Origin: an uncultured Coriobacteriales bacterium
Lineage (GTDB): Bacteria > Actinomycetota > Coriobacteriia > Coriobacteriales > UMGS124
Length of the DNA stretch: 64,000 nucleotides
Direction: 5' to 3'
Assembly: GCA_934636245.1 (NCBI GenBank)
Contig: CAKUAI010000015.1
Coordinates: forward strand, 1-64,000
Below are positions 52,953 through 61,694 of this stretch, one piece after another. The notes under the pieces were generated by a model. It had not been told where the DNA came from. It worked only from the letters and a program-made list of their open reading frames with translations, and searched no databases. The position numbers and the translations under genes are program-made. Each line of letters opens with the position of its first letter. Position 1 is the first letter of the stretch.

Positions 52953-54278
52953 ATGCAACTCAAGATCGATACCTTGTGCTACGGCGCAGACGCGGTGGCG
53001 CGCACCGCAGAGGGCAAGACCGTGTTCGTTTCGGGAGGCGTTCCGGGCGACGTGGTGGAAGCCGAGATCACAAGCGACGGCAAGACGTTCTCCAAGGCCC
53101 GCGTGACCTCGGTTGTGGAGGCCTCGGCCGACCGCGTCGCCTCAAAGTGCCCCTACTCTGCCATCTGCGGCGGCTGCCCCTGGGCCGAGGTCTCAATCGG
53201 TGCCCAGCGCCAGGCAAAGCGGAAGAACGTCGTCGACGCCCTCGTGCGCATCGGCAAGTTTGACGAGGCCTGGACGCAGGAGCATGTGGGTCAGGTCGTC
53301 GGGGTGGGCCCCGACTGGGGCTACCGCAACAAGGTAGAGCTTGCCTGCGTCAAGCAAGATGGCCGCATGCGCTTGGGCATGCACTCCAAGTTCGACGCAA
53401 ACCAGGTCATCGCCGTGGACAAGTGCCCGCTCATGGCCAAGGACTCACAGAGGCTGGTCAAGTCGGTTGCCGGCGCTCTCAACTTCTTCGGAGGCTCCCG
53501 TGATCTGGGGCTCGAGCGTGTGGGCATTCGCGTGAGCGAGCGCACTCGCCAAGTTGAGGTTGCCCTGTGGACCGACCCGGCCGCCTTCCCGCGTGCCGAG
53601 ATTGCCAAGGTCATCACCGACGCAGCCAAGCCCACTTCCATCGCGCGCGTCATGACCAAGGAGAAGGGCGGCGCCCGCAAGATCGCCGGCGTCGAGTGCC
53701 TGAGCGGCCGCGGCCGCTGGGAGGAGCGCCTGGCCGGACAGACCATGAGTCTTTCCGCCCCGTCGTTCTTCCAGATAAACACCGCCGGTGCCGAAAAGCT
53801 CATCGAACTTGTGCTCGAAGGCCTCGCCATTGAGGGCGACGAGGTCGCCTGCGACCTATACTGCGGCGCAGGCACCTTCACCTTGCCCCTGGCGCGTGCC
53901 GCGCAGGGCGGCGTCATCGCCATCGAGAGCTACGGACCCGCAGTGCGCGACCTCAAGCAGAACCTCGAGCATGCCGGGCTCGCCGACATGGTTGAGGCCA
54001 TCGGTGACGATGCGGCGCGTCAGCTCGACTGCCTGGAGGACGCCGACGCCATCGTCGTCGACCCGCCCCGCGCCGGCCTTGAGCGCTCGGTCATCGAGGC
54101 CGTCTGCGAAAGCCCCGCACGCGCCGTCGCCTACGTCTCGTGCGACCCGGCCACCCTCGCCCGCGACCTGGCTATCTTCCGCGAGCTTGAGACGTTCGAC
54201 ATCGTCTCGATCACGCCGGTCGACCTTTTCCCCCAGACGTTCCATGTCGAGAGCGTCACCATCCTGCGCCGTCGCTAG
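52953..54278 (+). CDS. rlmD: 23S rRNA (uracil-5-)-methyltransferase, RumA/RlmD family
   Basis: The 441-residue SAM-dependent enzyme has an N-terminal TRAM domain (IDTLCYGADAVARTAEGKTV), a four-Cys Fe-S site (CPYSAICGGC and a later CPLM), a SAM site (CDLYCGAGTFTLPLA) and the catalytic Cys in YVSCDPATLARDL. The start at ATG 52953 is the family start; upstream ATGs (52926) are possible. RlmD, RlmCD and TrmA-type targets cannot be separated by eye; TrmFO in this window already covers tRNA U54. Confidence 0.9.
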   Translation: MQLKIDTLCYGADAVARTAEGKTVFVSGGVPGDVVEAEITSDGKTFSKARVTSVVEASADRVASKCPYSAICGGCPWAEVSIGAQRQAKRKNVVDALVRIGKFDEAWTQEHVGQVVGVGPDWGYRNKVELACVKQDGRMRLGMHSKFDANQVIAVDKCPLMAKDSQRLVKSVAGALNFFGGSRDLGLERVGIRVSERTRQVEVALWTDPAAFPRAEIAKVITDAAKPTSIARVMTKEKGGARKIAGVECLSGRGRWEERLAGQTMSLSAPSFFQINTAGAEKLIELVLEGLAIEGDEVACDLYCGAGTFTLPLARAAQGGVIAIESYGPAVRDLKQNLEHAGLADMVEAIGDDAARQLDCLEDADAIVVDPPRAGLERSVIEAVCESPARAVAYVSCDPATLARDLAIFRELETFDIVSITPVDLFPQTFHVESVTILRRR

Positions 54279-54292
54279 AAACCAGGCCGAGC

Positions 54293-54850
54293 ATGATTCT
54301 TGCATCCAAATCGCCGCGTCGTCGCGAACTGATGGAAGAGGCGGGTTTCGAATTCACCTGCTGCACAAGCGACTTTGACGAGTCGAGCGTGCACGCACGC
54401 GACCCGCACGAGCTGCCCCATGCGCTCGCCTGGCACAAGGCACTTTCCGTCAGCCCGAGCGCCCGCCCTGGCGAGCTCGTCATTGGCTCGGACACCGTTG
54501 TCATCCTTGGCGAGCGCGTGCTTGGAAAACCCGCCGACGCCGATGAGGCGCGCCAGATGCTGCGCGACCTCTCAGGCAAGACGCACGAGGTCACGACTGG
54601 TGTCTCCGTACTTTGTGACGGCTGCGAAGTACTCGGCTTTTCCGAAACAGCTCGTGTCACGTTCTGGGATCTCGACGAGGAGGAGATCGACGCCTACGTC
54701 GCCACTGGCGAGCCCATGGACAAAGCAGGCGCTTACGGCATCCAAGGCAAGGGCCGCCTGCTTGTGCGTGGCATCGAAGGCGATTTCTACACGGTGATGG
54801 GGTTGCCCATCTCGCGCCTGTATCGAGAGCTGCGCGGCCTGGAGGCCTAG
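54293..54850 (+). CDS. maf: Maf-family nucleoside triphosphate pyrophosphatase
   Basis: The 185-residue house-cleaning pyrophosphatase begins MILASKSPRRRELMEEAGF (SxSxRR motif) and has GSDTVVILGERVLGKP and DKAGAYGIQGKG, all diagnostic. Maf proteins hydrolyse non-canonical or canonical pyrimidine NTPs and can affect septation. It starts 14 nt after rlmD, probably the last gene of ppx-ppk-rlmD-maf. Confidence 0.95.
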   Translation: MILASKSPRRRELMEEAGFEFTCCTSDFDESSVHARDPHELPHALAWHKALSVSPSARPGELVIGSDTVVILGERVLGKPADADEARQMLRDLSGKTHEVTTGVSVLCDGCEVLGFSETARVTFWDLDEEEIDAYVATGEPMDKAGAYGIQGKGRLLVRGIEGDFYTVMGLPISRLYRELRGLEA

Positions 54851-54875
54851 CCCTTCCTCTCACGGCACGGCACAT

Positions 54876-54929
54876 GAAAAGGCCGCCCGCCTCGCTGGAA
54901 ACCAGACGAGACGGGCGGCCTTCTTTATT
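54876..54929. terminator. Bidirectional terminator between maf and the glycosyltransferase gene
   Basis: AAGGCCGCCCGCCTCG / CGAGACGGGCGGCCTT pair almost fully; TTCTTTATT follows on the plus strand and TTTTCATG on the minus strand. Confidence 0.88.
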
Positions 54930-54952
54930 GGCATGCACACAAGCCAAACGAT

Positions 54953-55987
54953 TTAGTTGAACTTGAAGATCTTCCTCGCAGTGCGGTACAGGGCGGCCGT
55001 GAGGCTCTTGCCGACCTTGCCGGGAAGGTTTGTGCCGACTCCGAGGAAGTTGTGGCGGGCGTGGTTGTACATGCGCTCGTCGAATGCCTTCAAGTCGCGC
55101 CACAGCTCGTCGACGAGCTGATCGGACTCGGGTTCCTCGGACATGTGGCCAAACAGCGAGGAAATGGCCATCATCATCGTGAGGTAGCTGAGCATGTAGG
55201 CACGCAGCGGCTGGCTTTGCACCTCGTCGTAGAGGTGAATGGCCTCGAACATGATCTTGGAGATACGCAGCTGCTGACGGTAGCGCGAAACCATGACCTT
55301 CTCGTTGACGCTCTGGTCCTGGCGGCCGATGAAGTAGCGGTAGAGGTCCACGTCGCGGTAGAAGAGCTTCTTGCAGCGAGGTAGCGGCACGTAGGCAAAG
55401 ATGTTGTCCACATAGAAGGTGTGGCTCGGCAGCGGCACGCCACCGTCGCGCAGCACCTCCGTGCGGTAGAGCAGCGAGTGCATGAGCAGGTTCTGGTCAA
55501 TGCGGAACTTGCCCATCTCGTCCCAGGTGAAGACGCGACCCTCGGGAAGCACACTGCGGTAGCCCACGGACTTCTGCGTGTTGTCTTCCACATGCTCGTA
55601 AACGTAGTTCGAGATGAACAAATCGATGATCTCGCCTTTGGCAACGAGGGAGCGAACATCGGCGAGCAGCGTCTGCACAGCGTCGCGGTCGACCCAGTCG
55701 TCGGAGTCGACGACCTTGTAGTACATGCCCTGCGCGGCGGCAAGGCCCGCGAGCACCGCCGCGCCGTGGCCGCCGTTTTCCTGGTGCACGGCGCGCACGA
55801 TACCAGGACACTTGACCTGCCAGGCATCGGCCTTCGCAGGCGTGTCGTCTTTCTGGGAGCCGTCGTCGACGATGATGATCTCGAAGTCCTGCTCAGGTGC
55901 GCAGGCATCGATGATGCTCTGGACGCACTTGTCCATATAGGCTGCCGAGTTGTAGCAGGGAATGGCAAACGTGACGAGCTTTTCCAC
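54953..55987 (-). CDS. Family 2 glycosyltransferase
   Basis: The 344-residue GT-A enzyme begins VTFAIPCYNSAAYMDKCVQSII; nucleotide-sugar binding is at IIIVDDGSQKDDT, the DXD-like motif is KVVDSDDWVDRDAV, and HQENGGHGAAVLAGL follows. About 130 C-terminal residues are helical without clear TMs. The start GTG 55987 follows AGAAGG. The UDP-galactopyranose mutase lies 40 nt upstream on the same strand, so it may transfer galactofuranose or another sugar in a surface glycan; the acceptor is unknown. Confidence 0.87.
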   Translation of the reverse strand: MEKLVTFAIPCYNSAAYMDKCVQSIIDACAPEQDFEIIIVDDGSQKDDTPAKADAWQVKCPGIVRAVHQENGGHGAAVLAGLAAAQGMYYKVVDSDDWVDRDAVQTLLADVRSLVAKGEIIDLFISNYVYEHVEDNTQKSVGYRSVLPEGRVFTWDEMGKFRIDQNLLMHSLLYRTEVLRDGGVPLPSHTFYVDNIFAYVPLPRCKKLFYRDVDLYRYFIGRQDQSVNEKVMVSRYRQQLRISKIMFEAIHLYDEVQSQPLRAYMLSYLTMMMAISSLFGHMSEEPESDQLVDELWRDLKAFDERMYNHARHNFLGVGTNLPGKVGKSLTAALYRTARKIFKFN

Positions 55988-56027
55988 CGGAGGACCTTCT
56001 CTTTCTAAACGTGCGTCACCCAGACGA

Positions 56028-57224
56028 TTATGCCTCGGCGACCAGCTTGTCGGCGAGGGCGAGAGCGCTGGCGACGACGGCGTCCATGTCATAGTAGCGG
56101 TACTCGGCCAGACGGCCAACGGCGTGGAAGTTGGCAACGCCGGCGACACGCTCCAGGTAGGAGGCGTAGAGCGTCTTGTTCTGGGGCTCGAGGATGGCGT
56201 AGTAGGGCGTCTGGCCGCTTCCGGGCTCGTAGGCCTTGGAGTACTCGCGCAGGATGGTGGTTTTGCCAGGCACAACCTGGCCCGTCATGTGCTTGAACTC
56301 GGTGATGCGCGTGAAGTCCTCGCTCGTGGTGTAGTTGACCGTGCAGACGGGCTGGAACTCGTCGACAGGCAGGGTCTCGAAGTCGAGGTCGAGGGTGCGG
56401 TACGGCAGGGCGCCCAGGTCGAGGCCGAAGAGCTCGTCGAGCGGGCCGGTATAGACGACCTGGCCCTCATAGGCCTCCTCGCCCGCCATGAGCTTGCCGT
56501 CCTGCACGCGCACGATGTCGCGAGCGTCGACGTCGAGGAAGACGTCGATGTTGTCGTGGTCGAGCATGTGATCGAACAGGTCGGTGTAACCCTTGGCAGG
56601 CATGCCCTGGTGGGGAGACTGGAAGTAGCGGTCGTCGTCGCCCACGAGCACGGGGACGCGGCCGGTGACCGAGGGGTCCACCTGGTCGGGCGTCTGGCCC
56701 CACTGCTTCATCGTGTAGTGGAGGAACACGTTCTCGAAGACGTAGTCGGCGACCTCCTCGAGCTCGGGGTCATCCTGGGCACGCAACTCAAGGATCGGCA
56801 CCTTGCGGTCGAGGCCGAACTTCTCGACAAGCTTGGCAAACAGGGCCTCGCCGCGCTCGGGGCCGAACGCCATCTTGAGCGAGGTGTGGTTGAAGGGAAC
56901 CGGCATGAGCGTGCCGTGGATGTTGGCGAGCACACGATGCTGGTAGTTGGTGAAGTCGGTGAAGCGCGACAGGTACTCGTGGACGCGCTCGTCATAGGTG
57001 TGGTAGATGTGTGGGCCGTACAGGTGGATGAGCACCCCGGCCTCGTCGAGGCAGTCGTAGGCGTTGCCCGCGATGTGCGGACGACGCTCGAGGACGCAGA
57101 CCTTCTTGCCTGCACGCTCCGCCAGCTCGCGCGCGACGACAGAGCCGGCATAACCGGCACCGACGACGAGGGCGTCGTAATCGGCAACGTCGAACGCCTG
57201 GGGAAGACCATGGACAACGGGCAT
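56028..57224 (-). CDS. glf: UDP-galactopyranose mutase
   Basis: The 398-residue flavoenzyme makes UDP-galactofuranose. The FAD site is YDALVVGAGYAGSVVARELAE, followed by LERRPHIAGNAYD, the diagnostic GPHIYHT with FNHTS, and C-terminal FHAVGRLAEYRYYDMD. The start ATG 57224 follows AAGGAG. It is paired with the glycosyltransferase, so Galf-containing envelope glycan is expected. Confidence 0.94.
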   Translation of the reverse strand: MPVVHGLPQAFDVADYDALVVGAGYAGSVVARELAERAGKKVCVLERRPHIAGNAYDCLDEAGVLIHLYGPHIYHTYDERVHEYLSRFTDFTNYQHRVLANIHGTLMPVPFNHTSLKMAFGPERGEALFAKLVEKFGLDRKVPILELRAQDDPELEEVADYVFENVFLHYTMKQWGQTPDQVDPSVTGRVPVLVGDDDRYFQSPHQGMPAKGYTDLFDHMLDHDNIDVFLDVDARDIVRVQDGKLMAGEEAYEGQVVYTGPLDELFGLDLGALPYRTLDLDFETLPVDEFQPVCTVNYTTSEDFTRITEFKHMTGQVVPGKTTILREYSKAYEPGSGQTPYYAILEPQNKTLYASYLERVAGVANFHAVGRLAEYRYYDMDAVVASALALADKLVAEA

Positions 57225-57400
57225 GTGCGCTCCTTTGCAAATGTGATGGACACACCCGCGCCGCAAACCACTTGCCAGCGCGAGGATGCCCAACAGACGA
57301 AAACAGGCATTTGGTTGCAATCTTAGCATGATAGAGTGAGATGGCGTTGCTTTGGGCACATATGCCCCCGTAAGTCCATGCCACACATAAGGAGCCCTCA

Positions 57401-58393
57401 GTGAGCAAATTCGTAGACAGCCTGGTAAGCGCTGCAAAGACCAACCCCCAACGCATCGTCTTGCCCGAGGGCAACGATCCGCGTACCCTGGAAGCGGCAG
57501 CCCAGATCGCAGCAGAAGGCATCGCCCGCCCCATCGTGCTGGGCGACCCCAACGAGATCTGCATCCCCGGCGTCACCGTGATCGACCACCGCACCTCCCC
57601 CGAGCGCGAGCGCTACGCCCGCGCCCTGGCCGAGCTTCGCGCCAAAAAGGGCATGACCTTCGAGGCCGCATGCGCCGCGCTTGACGACGAGCTCTACTTC
57701 GGCGTCATGATGGTCAAGCTGGGCGACGCCGACGGCATGGTCTCGGGCGCCTGCCACTCCACCGGCGACGTGCTCAGGCCCGCGCTGCAGATTCTCAAGT
57801 GCGCCCCAGGCGTGTCGCTCGTGTCCTCGTTCTTTGAGATTTCCCTGCCCAACTGCCCCTATGGCGAGAACGGCACCTTCTTCTTCGCCGACTGCGCCCT
57901 CAACACCTACCCCAGCGCCGACGAGCTCGCTCAGATCGCCGTGCAGACGGCGCGCAGCTGGGCGACGTTCATGCAGACGACCCCGCGCGTGGCGATGCTG
58001 TCGTTCTCGAGCAAGGGCAGCGCCGTCAACGACCACACTGCACTCGTCGCCCAGGCAACCGCCAAGGCCCGCGAGCTTGCCCCCGACCTGGAGATCGACG
58101 GCGAGCTGCAGTTCGACGCCGCGGTAGTCCCCAGCGTCGCAGCCTCCAAGGCAAAGGACTCCACGGTTGCCGGCAAAGCCAACGTGCTTGTCTTCCCCAA
58201 CCTCGACGCCGGCAACATCGGCTACAAGATTGCCCAGCGTCTGGGCGGTGCCGAGGCGATCGGACCCGTGCTGCAGGGCATCGCCGCCCCGGTGAACGAC
58301 CTGTCGCGCGGCTGCTCGTCCTCCGACATCGTCGGCATGGTCGCCGTCACCGCCGTTCAGGCCCAGCGCCTGCACCAGGCACGCGCCGAGTAG
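57401..58393 (+). CDS. pta: Phosphate acetyltransferase
   Basis: The 330-residue enzyme converts acetyl-CoA and phosphate to acetyl phosphate. It starts VDSLVSAAKTNPQRIVLPEGNDPRTLEAA; other marks are DADGMVSGACHSTGDVLRPALQI, TPRVAMLSFSSKGSA and C-terminal PVNDLSRGCSSSDIVG. The length (330) is the short Pta form without the regulatory domain. The start is GTG 57401 after AAGGAG. Its partner ackA lies downstream on the opposite strand. Confidence 0.95.
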   Translation: MSKFVDSLVSAAKTNPQRIVLPEGNDPRTLEAAAQIAAEGIARPIVLGDPNEICIPGVTVIDHRTSPERERYARALAELRAKKGMTFEAACAALDDELYFGVMMVKLGDADGMVSGACHSTGDVLRPALQILKCAPGVSLVSSFFEISLPNCPYGENGTFFFADCALNTYPSADELAQIAVQTARSWATFMQTTPRVAMLSFSSKGSAVNDHTALVAQATAKARELAPDLEIDGELQFDAAVVPSVAASKAKDSTVAGKANVLVFPNLDAGNIGYKIAQRLGGAEAIGPVLQGIAAPVNDLSRGCSSSDIVGMVAVTAVQAQRLHQARAE

Positions 58394-58443
58394 CCCTAAG
58401 CCGGCCGCATAGCGGCCCGGTTCCCTCCCGCATCGCCCGTGTA

Positions 58444-58498
58444 CAAAGGGGCGGCTCGCCTTCCGTCGTATCGGAAGCGAGCCGCCCCTTTTCGTTTC
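58444..58498 (+). terminator. pta terminator
   Basis: AAGGGGCGGCTCGC and TTCCG pair with CGGAA and GCGAGCCGCCCCTT (about 18 bp, one bulge), followed by TTCGTTT. Confidence 0.88.
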
Positions 58499-58513
58499 TC
58501 TGAAACGCCCCAA

Positions 58514-58545
58514 CAAAAAAAGCCGGCGCCCTGAGGACGCCGGCT
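58514..58545 (-). terminator. ackA terminator
   Basis: On the minus strand AGCCGGCGTCC-TCA-GGGCGCCGGCT forms a stem of about 11 bp followed by seven T, 17 nt past the ackA stop. Confidence 0.9.
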
Positions 58546-58562
58546 AAATGCAAACACTATGG

Positions 58563-59744
58563 CTATCCGAGGATGCGCTTCACGTCGAGCGCGATCATGT
58601 ACTCCTCGTCGGCCGGAATGACGAGCACGTTGACGCCGGCGCCCTCGGGGGAGATGCGCCACGGCGTCTTGTGGCGCTGTGCGTTGAGCTCGGGGTCAAC
58701 CGCAATGCCGAGCCCCTCAAGCCCCTCGACGACCTTGCTGCGGATAACCGGCGAGTTCTGCCCGGCGCCAGCCGTAAAGACGACCGTGTCGACACCGCCC
58801 ATGGCGGCGATCATGGCGCCGAGATACTTCTTCGCAGAATAGCAGAACATGTCAAGGGCCAGCTGGGCGCGGTCGTTGCCTGCCTCGGCAGCCTCGGTGA
58901 TGTCGCGGATGTCGTTGGTGAAGCCCGTGATGGCAAGAAGACCCGACTTCTTGTTCATGATGGTGTCGACCTCGCGAGCCGTGAGGTCGGAGTTCTCAAG
59001 GATGAACGTGACGGCCGCGGGGTCGATGGAACCGCAGCGCGTGCCCATGATGAGGCCGTCGAGCGGCGTGAAGCCCATCGTGGTATCGACCACGTGCCCG
59101 TCGCGCACGGCACACAGCGAGGAGCCGTTGCCCAAATGGCAGCTGACGAGCTTGCCAGCATCCCCTCCCAAAAACTCATTTGCCGTACGGGAGACATAGC
59201 GGTGGTTGATGCCGTGGAATCCATACTTGCGCAGCTTGAACTTGTCGCACAGCTCGTCGGGCAACGGGTAGCGGTACGCAACCTCGGGAATGGTTGCGTG
59301 AAACGATGTGTCGAACGACACCACATTGGGCACGTCGGGCAAGACTTCCCTGCAAGCGACGATGACCGACGCAGCCGCGTAGTTATGCAGGGGCGCAAGC
59401 GGGGCGATTTCCTCGATCTTCTTGAGCACGTCGTCGTCGACCAGGCACGAGTCGTCAAAATAGGTGCCACCGTGCACGATGCGATGGCCGAAGGCGTCGA
59501 TGTGGTGTCCCTCCATGAGGGCGGTGTTCTGCAGCACGGTACCCAGCACGAGCGTGATTGCGGTACGGTGGTTGGGAATGGGCAGAGATAGGCATGTCTC
59601 GCGACCCGCGAACTCGCTCGTGAACGTGGACTCGCCCAAGCCGATACGCTCGCAGGCGCCCTTGGCGAGCACCTCGCGCGATTCGACGTTGAGGAGCTGA
59701 TATTTCAAAGAAGAGCTGCCGGCGTTCACGACCAGGACGTCCAT
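58563..59744 (-). CDS. ackA: Acetate kinase
   Basis: The 393-residue ASKHA-fold kinase forms ATP from acetyl phosphate. It begins MDVLVVNAGSSSLKYQL; HRIVHGGTYF, SFDTSFHATIPEVAYRYPLP, KYGFHGINHRYVS and VFTAGAGQNSP are typical, with the catalytic Arg in HRIVHGG and Asp in FDTSFH. The start ATG 59744 follows GGAGGG. It is convergent with pta, so the usual pta-ackA operon is split into two units. Confidence 0.96.
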   Translation of the reverse strand: MDVLVVNAGSSSLKYQLLNVESREVLAKGACERIGLGESTFTSEFAGRETCLSLPIPNHRTAITLVLGTVLQNTALMEGHHIDAFGHRIVHGGTYFDDSCLVDDDVLKKIEEIAPLAPLHNYAAASVIVACREVLPDVPNVVSFDTSFHATIPEVAYRYPLPDELCDKFKLRKYGFHGINHRYVSRTANEFLGGDAGKLVSCHLGNGSSLCAVRDGHVVDTTMGFTPLDGLIMGTRCGSIDPAAVTFILENSDLTAREVDTIMNKKSGLLAITGFTNDIRDITEAAEAGNDRAQLALDMFCYSAKKYLGAMIAAMGGVDTVVFTAGAGQNSPVIRSKVVEGLEGLGIAVDPELNAQRHKTPWRISPEGAGVNVLVIPADEEYMIALDVKRILG

Positions 59745-60053
59745 GGACCCTCCACCAAACGAAAATGCCCGGCACGAACACGCACCAGGCATGGGAACAC
59801 AGCGAGTTACAGGATAAATTGTACGAGAGCCGCCGGCAGCACGCTGTCAAAAGGCCGCACCATCGACGCACGGCGCCGAAACGGCGGCAGCGGGAGGTAT
59901 TCGGTGACGAAGTCGTGACGATGCCCGGCGAACGGCGAAACATGCGTGTGCGCAGGTGGAAAACGCGTCGCAACCACACTGAAAGAGGCGCCGCAAACGG
60001 CTGATATCCCGACGCAAGCGGCGATCAGATAAGCATGGACGCTTCAAGGCGCG
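59745..60053. other. Intergenic region upstream of ackA
   Basis: 309 bp without a convincing gene. On the minus strand a perfect TTGACA (59845-59850) and TACAAT (59818-59823) are separated by 21 nt, longer than optimal; they may still be the ackA promoter or need an activator. No terminator is visible for xseB. Confidence 0.4.
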
Positions 60054-60299
60054 CTAGCTGAGCGTCGTGTCCCTCTCGTCGGTGTCAACCTCGATCTGAC
60101 CCATGAGGGCGCTCACCTGCTGCTCGGCGTCGGCCAGGCGCGCACGCAACGAGGCAAGGAGCTCGACGCCGCGCTTGTAGAGCTCCAGGGACTCCTCGAG
60201 CTCGAGCTGGTTGGACTCAAGGGCACGCACGACCTGCTCAAGCTCGGCGGTCGCCTCGCGGTACGTCATCGTCGCGACGTCCTTCATCTGCTGCGTCAT
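60054..60299 (-). CDS. xseB: Exodeoxyribonuclease VII small subunit
   Basis: The 81-residue helical protein shows MTYREATAELEQVVRALESN then ELEESLELYKRGVELLA, the family signature. Several copies bind one XseA. Its ATG overlaps the xseA stop (TAATG) and is preceded by GAGGAACG. Confidence 0.93.
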   Translation of the reverse strand: MTQQMKDVATMTYREATAELEQVVRALESNQLELEESLELYKRGVELLASLRARLADAEQQVSALMGQIEVDTDERDTTLS

Positions 60300-61678
60300 T
60301 AGTCGTTCCTCTCGATGGGTTGAACTGAATCGACCGTGCATCCAAGTGCGCCGTCGGACACGCGCACCTCAACAACCTGGCCCGGCGCCACCTGACCCAC
60401 ACTCGACACGACCTTGCCTTGGGCGTCGCACGTCATGGAGTAACCGCGCGCGATAACCGCAAGCGGCGAGAGCGCATGGAGACGGCCCGCCCCCACAGCA
60501 AGGTCGCGCTCCCAAGACCCAAGCAGGGTATGTCCCGCATGGACCAGGCGCGTCTGCTCGTCGGCAAGCGTGCGGGACGTCCGCTCGAGTCGAATCGGCA
60601 TGGCGGCCGCCAGACGAGCGGCCTGATCGGCAAGGGCGCTGCGCGAACGCTCGACGCCGGCGGGCAGCGCCGCGGTGAGGCGGTCCTGCGCCAGGTCGAG
60701 CTCGCGCAGCGGCGTCTCCACGATGGTGCGCATCGGGTCGGACAGGCACGGGCGGGCCGCCGTGAGGTCGAGCGTGCGGCCGCGGTCCACAAGGCTGCGG
60801 TGCAGGGCGTTTGCCAATCGCCTGGCAATGGCGTCAAACCCGGCGCTGAGCTCGGCGATATCGGGCGCAACCGACTCGGCGGCCGCCGTGGGCGTCGAGC
60901 AGCGCCTGGCACTCACCATGTCGCAGATCGTCGTGTCGGGCTCATGTCCGATGCCCGTGACGACCGGCACGGTGCACGTCGCCACGGCACGGGCAAGGCC
61001 CTCGTCGTTGAAGGGCATGAGGTCCTCGTAGGAGCCACCTCCGCGCACGAGCAGAATGGCGTCGGGACGGGCCTGCTCGGCGGCATGCAGGGCGCGCACC
61101 ATAAGGGCCGCAGCACCTGCACCCTCCACCTGCACGGGACAAAACTGCAGGCGAACCAGGGGGTTTCGGCGGCGAAGCGTGCGTGCGACGTCGTCTTTCA
61201 CCTTGCCGTGAGGCGAGGTGACCACGACGATGCGCTCACAGAAAGCGGGAACTTGGGGCTTGCGGGCGGGGTCCATGAGACCCTCGGCGTCGAGCCTGCG
61301 CGCAAGACGAGCCACACGGGCGCGCAAATCGCCCTCGCCTGCCTCCTCGAGCTTGAAAATCTCAAACTGCATGCGCCCCTTTGCGGGATAAACCGAGAAG
61401 CGGCCCGTCAAGCGCACCTTGAGGCCGGGATGGAGGCGCACCTCCCCTGCCATGTAGCGCGTGCGCCACATCATGCAGTCCATGGTGGAGGAGCCGTCGG
61501 ACACCGGGAAGTACACGGCCTTATAGCCGGGACTGTCCTTGAACTGCGAGACTTCGCCTTCGACAACAAGCGTCATGCCCTCAAGCTGGGCCTTTGCACG
61601 CCCCAGTGCCTCCGAGACGCTGAGAGACGCCGAAGTACTCTGCTCAGGCTCCTGCGTTGCCGTCAACTGCCAGGCCAT
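60299..61678 (-). CDS. xseA: Exodeoxyribonuclease VII large subunit
   Basis: The 459-residue single-strand exonuclease has an N-terminal OB fold (LVVEGEVSQFKDSPGYKAVYF), the catalytic domain with VVTSPHGKVKDDVARTLRRR, LLVRGGGSYEDLMPFNDEGLARAV, PVVTGIGHEPDTTICDMVS and RCSTPTAAAE, then a long helical region and a C-terminal RGYSM motif (VIARGYSMTCD). The start ATG 61678 follows GGAGG. rnd lies 16 nt upstream on the same strand. Confidence 0.95.
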   Translation of the reverse strand: MAWQLTATQEPEQSTSASLSVSEALGRAKAQLEGMTLVVEGEVSQFKDSPGYKAVYFPVSDGSSTMDCMMWRTRYMAGEVRLHPGLKVRLTGRFSVYPAKGRMQFEIFKLEEAGEGDLRARVARLARRLDAEGLMDPARKPQVPAFCERIVVVTSPHGKVKDDVARTLRRRNPLVRLQFCPVQVEGAGAAALMVRALHAAEQARPDAILLVRGGGSYEDLMPFNDEGLARAVATCTVPVVTGIGHEPDTTICDMVSARRCSTPTAAAESVAPDIAELSAGFDAIARRLANALHRSLVDRGRTLDLTAARPCLSDPMRTIVETPLRELDLAQDRLTAALPAGVERSRSALADQAARLAAAMPIRLERTSRTLADEQTRLVHAGHTLLGSWERDLAVGAGRLHALSPLAVIARGYSMTCDAQGKVVSSVGQVAPGQVVEVRVSDGALGCTVDSVQPIERND

Positions 61679-61694
61679 CCGCTACCTCCGTTCC

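Noticed and set aside
59765..60004. A 79-codon open frame in the gap upstream of ackA
   Set aside because: Its composition is Arg/His-rich and shadow-like, with no ribosome-binding site or recognisable similarity; the gap is better read as regulatory.
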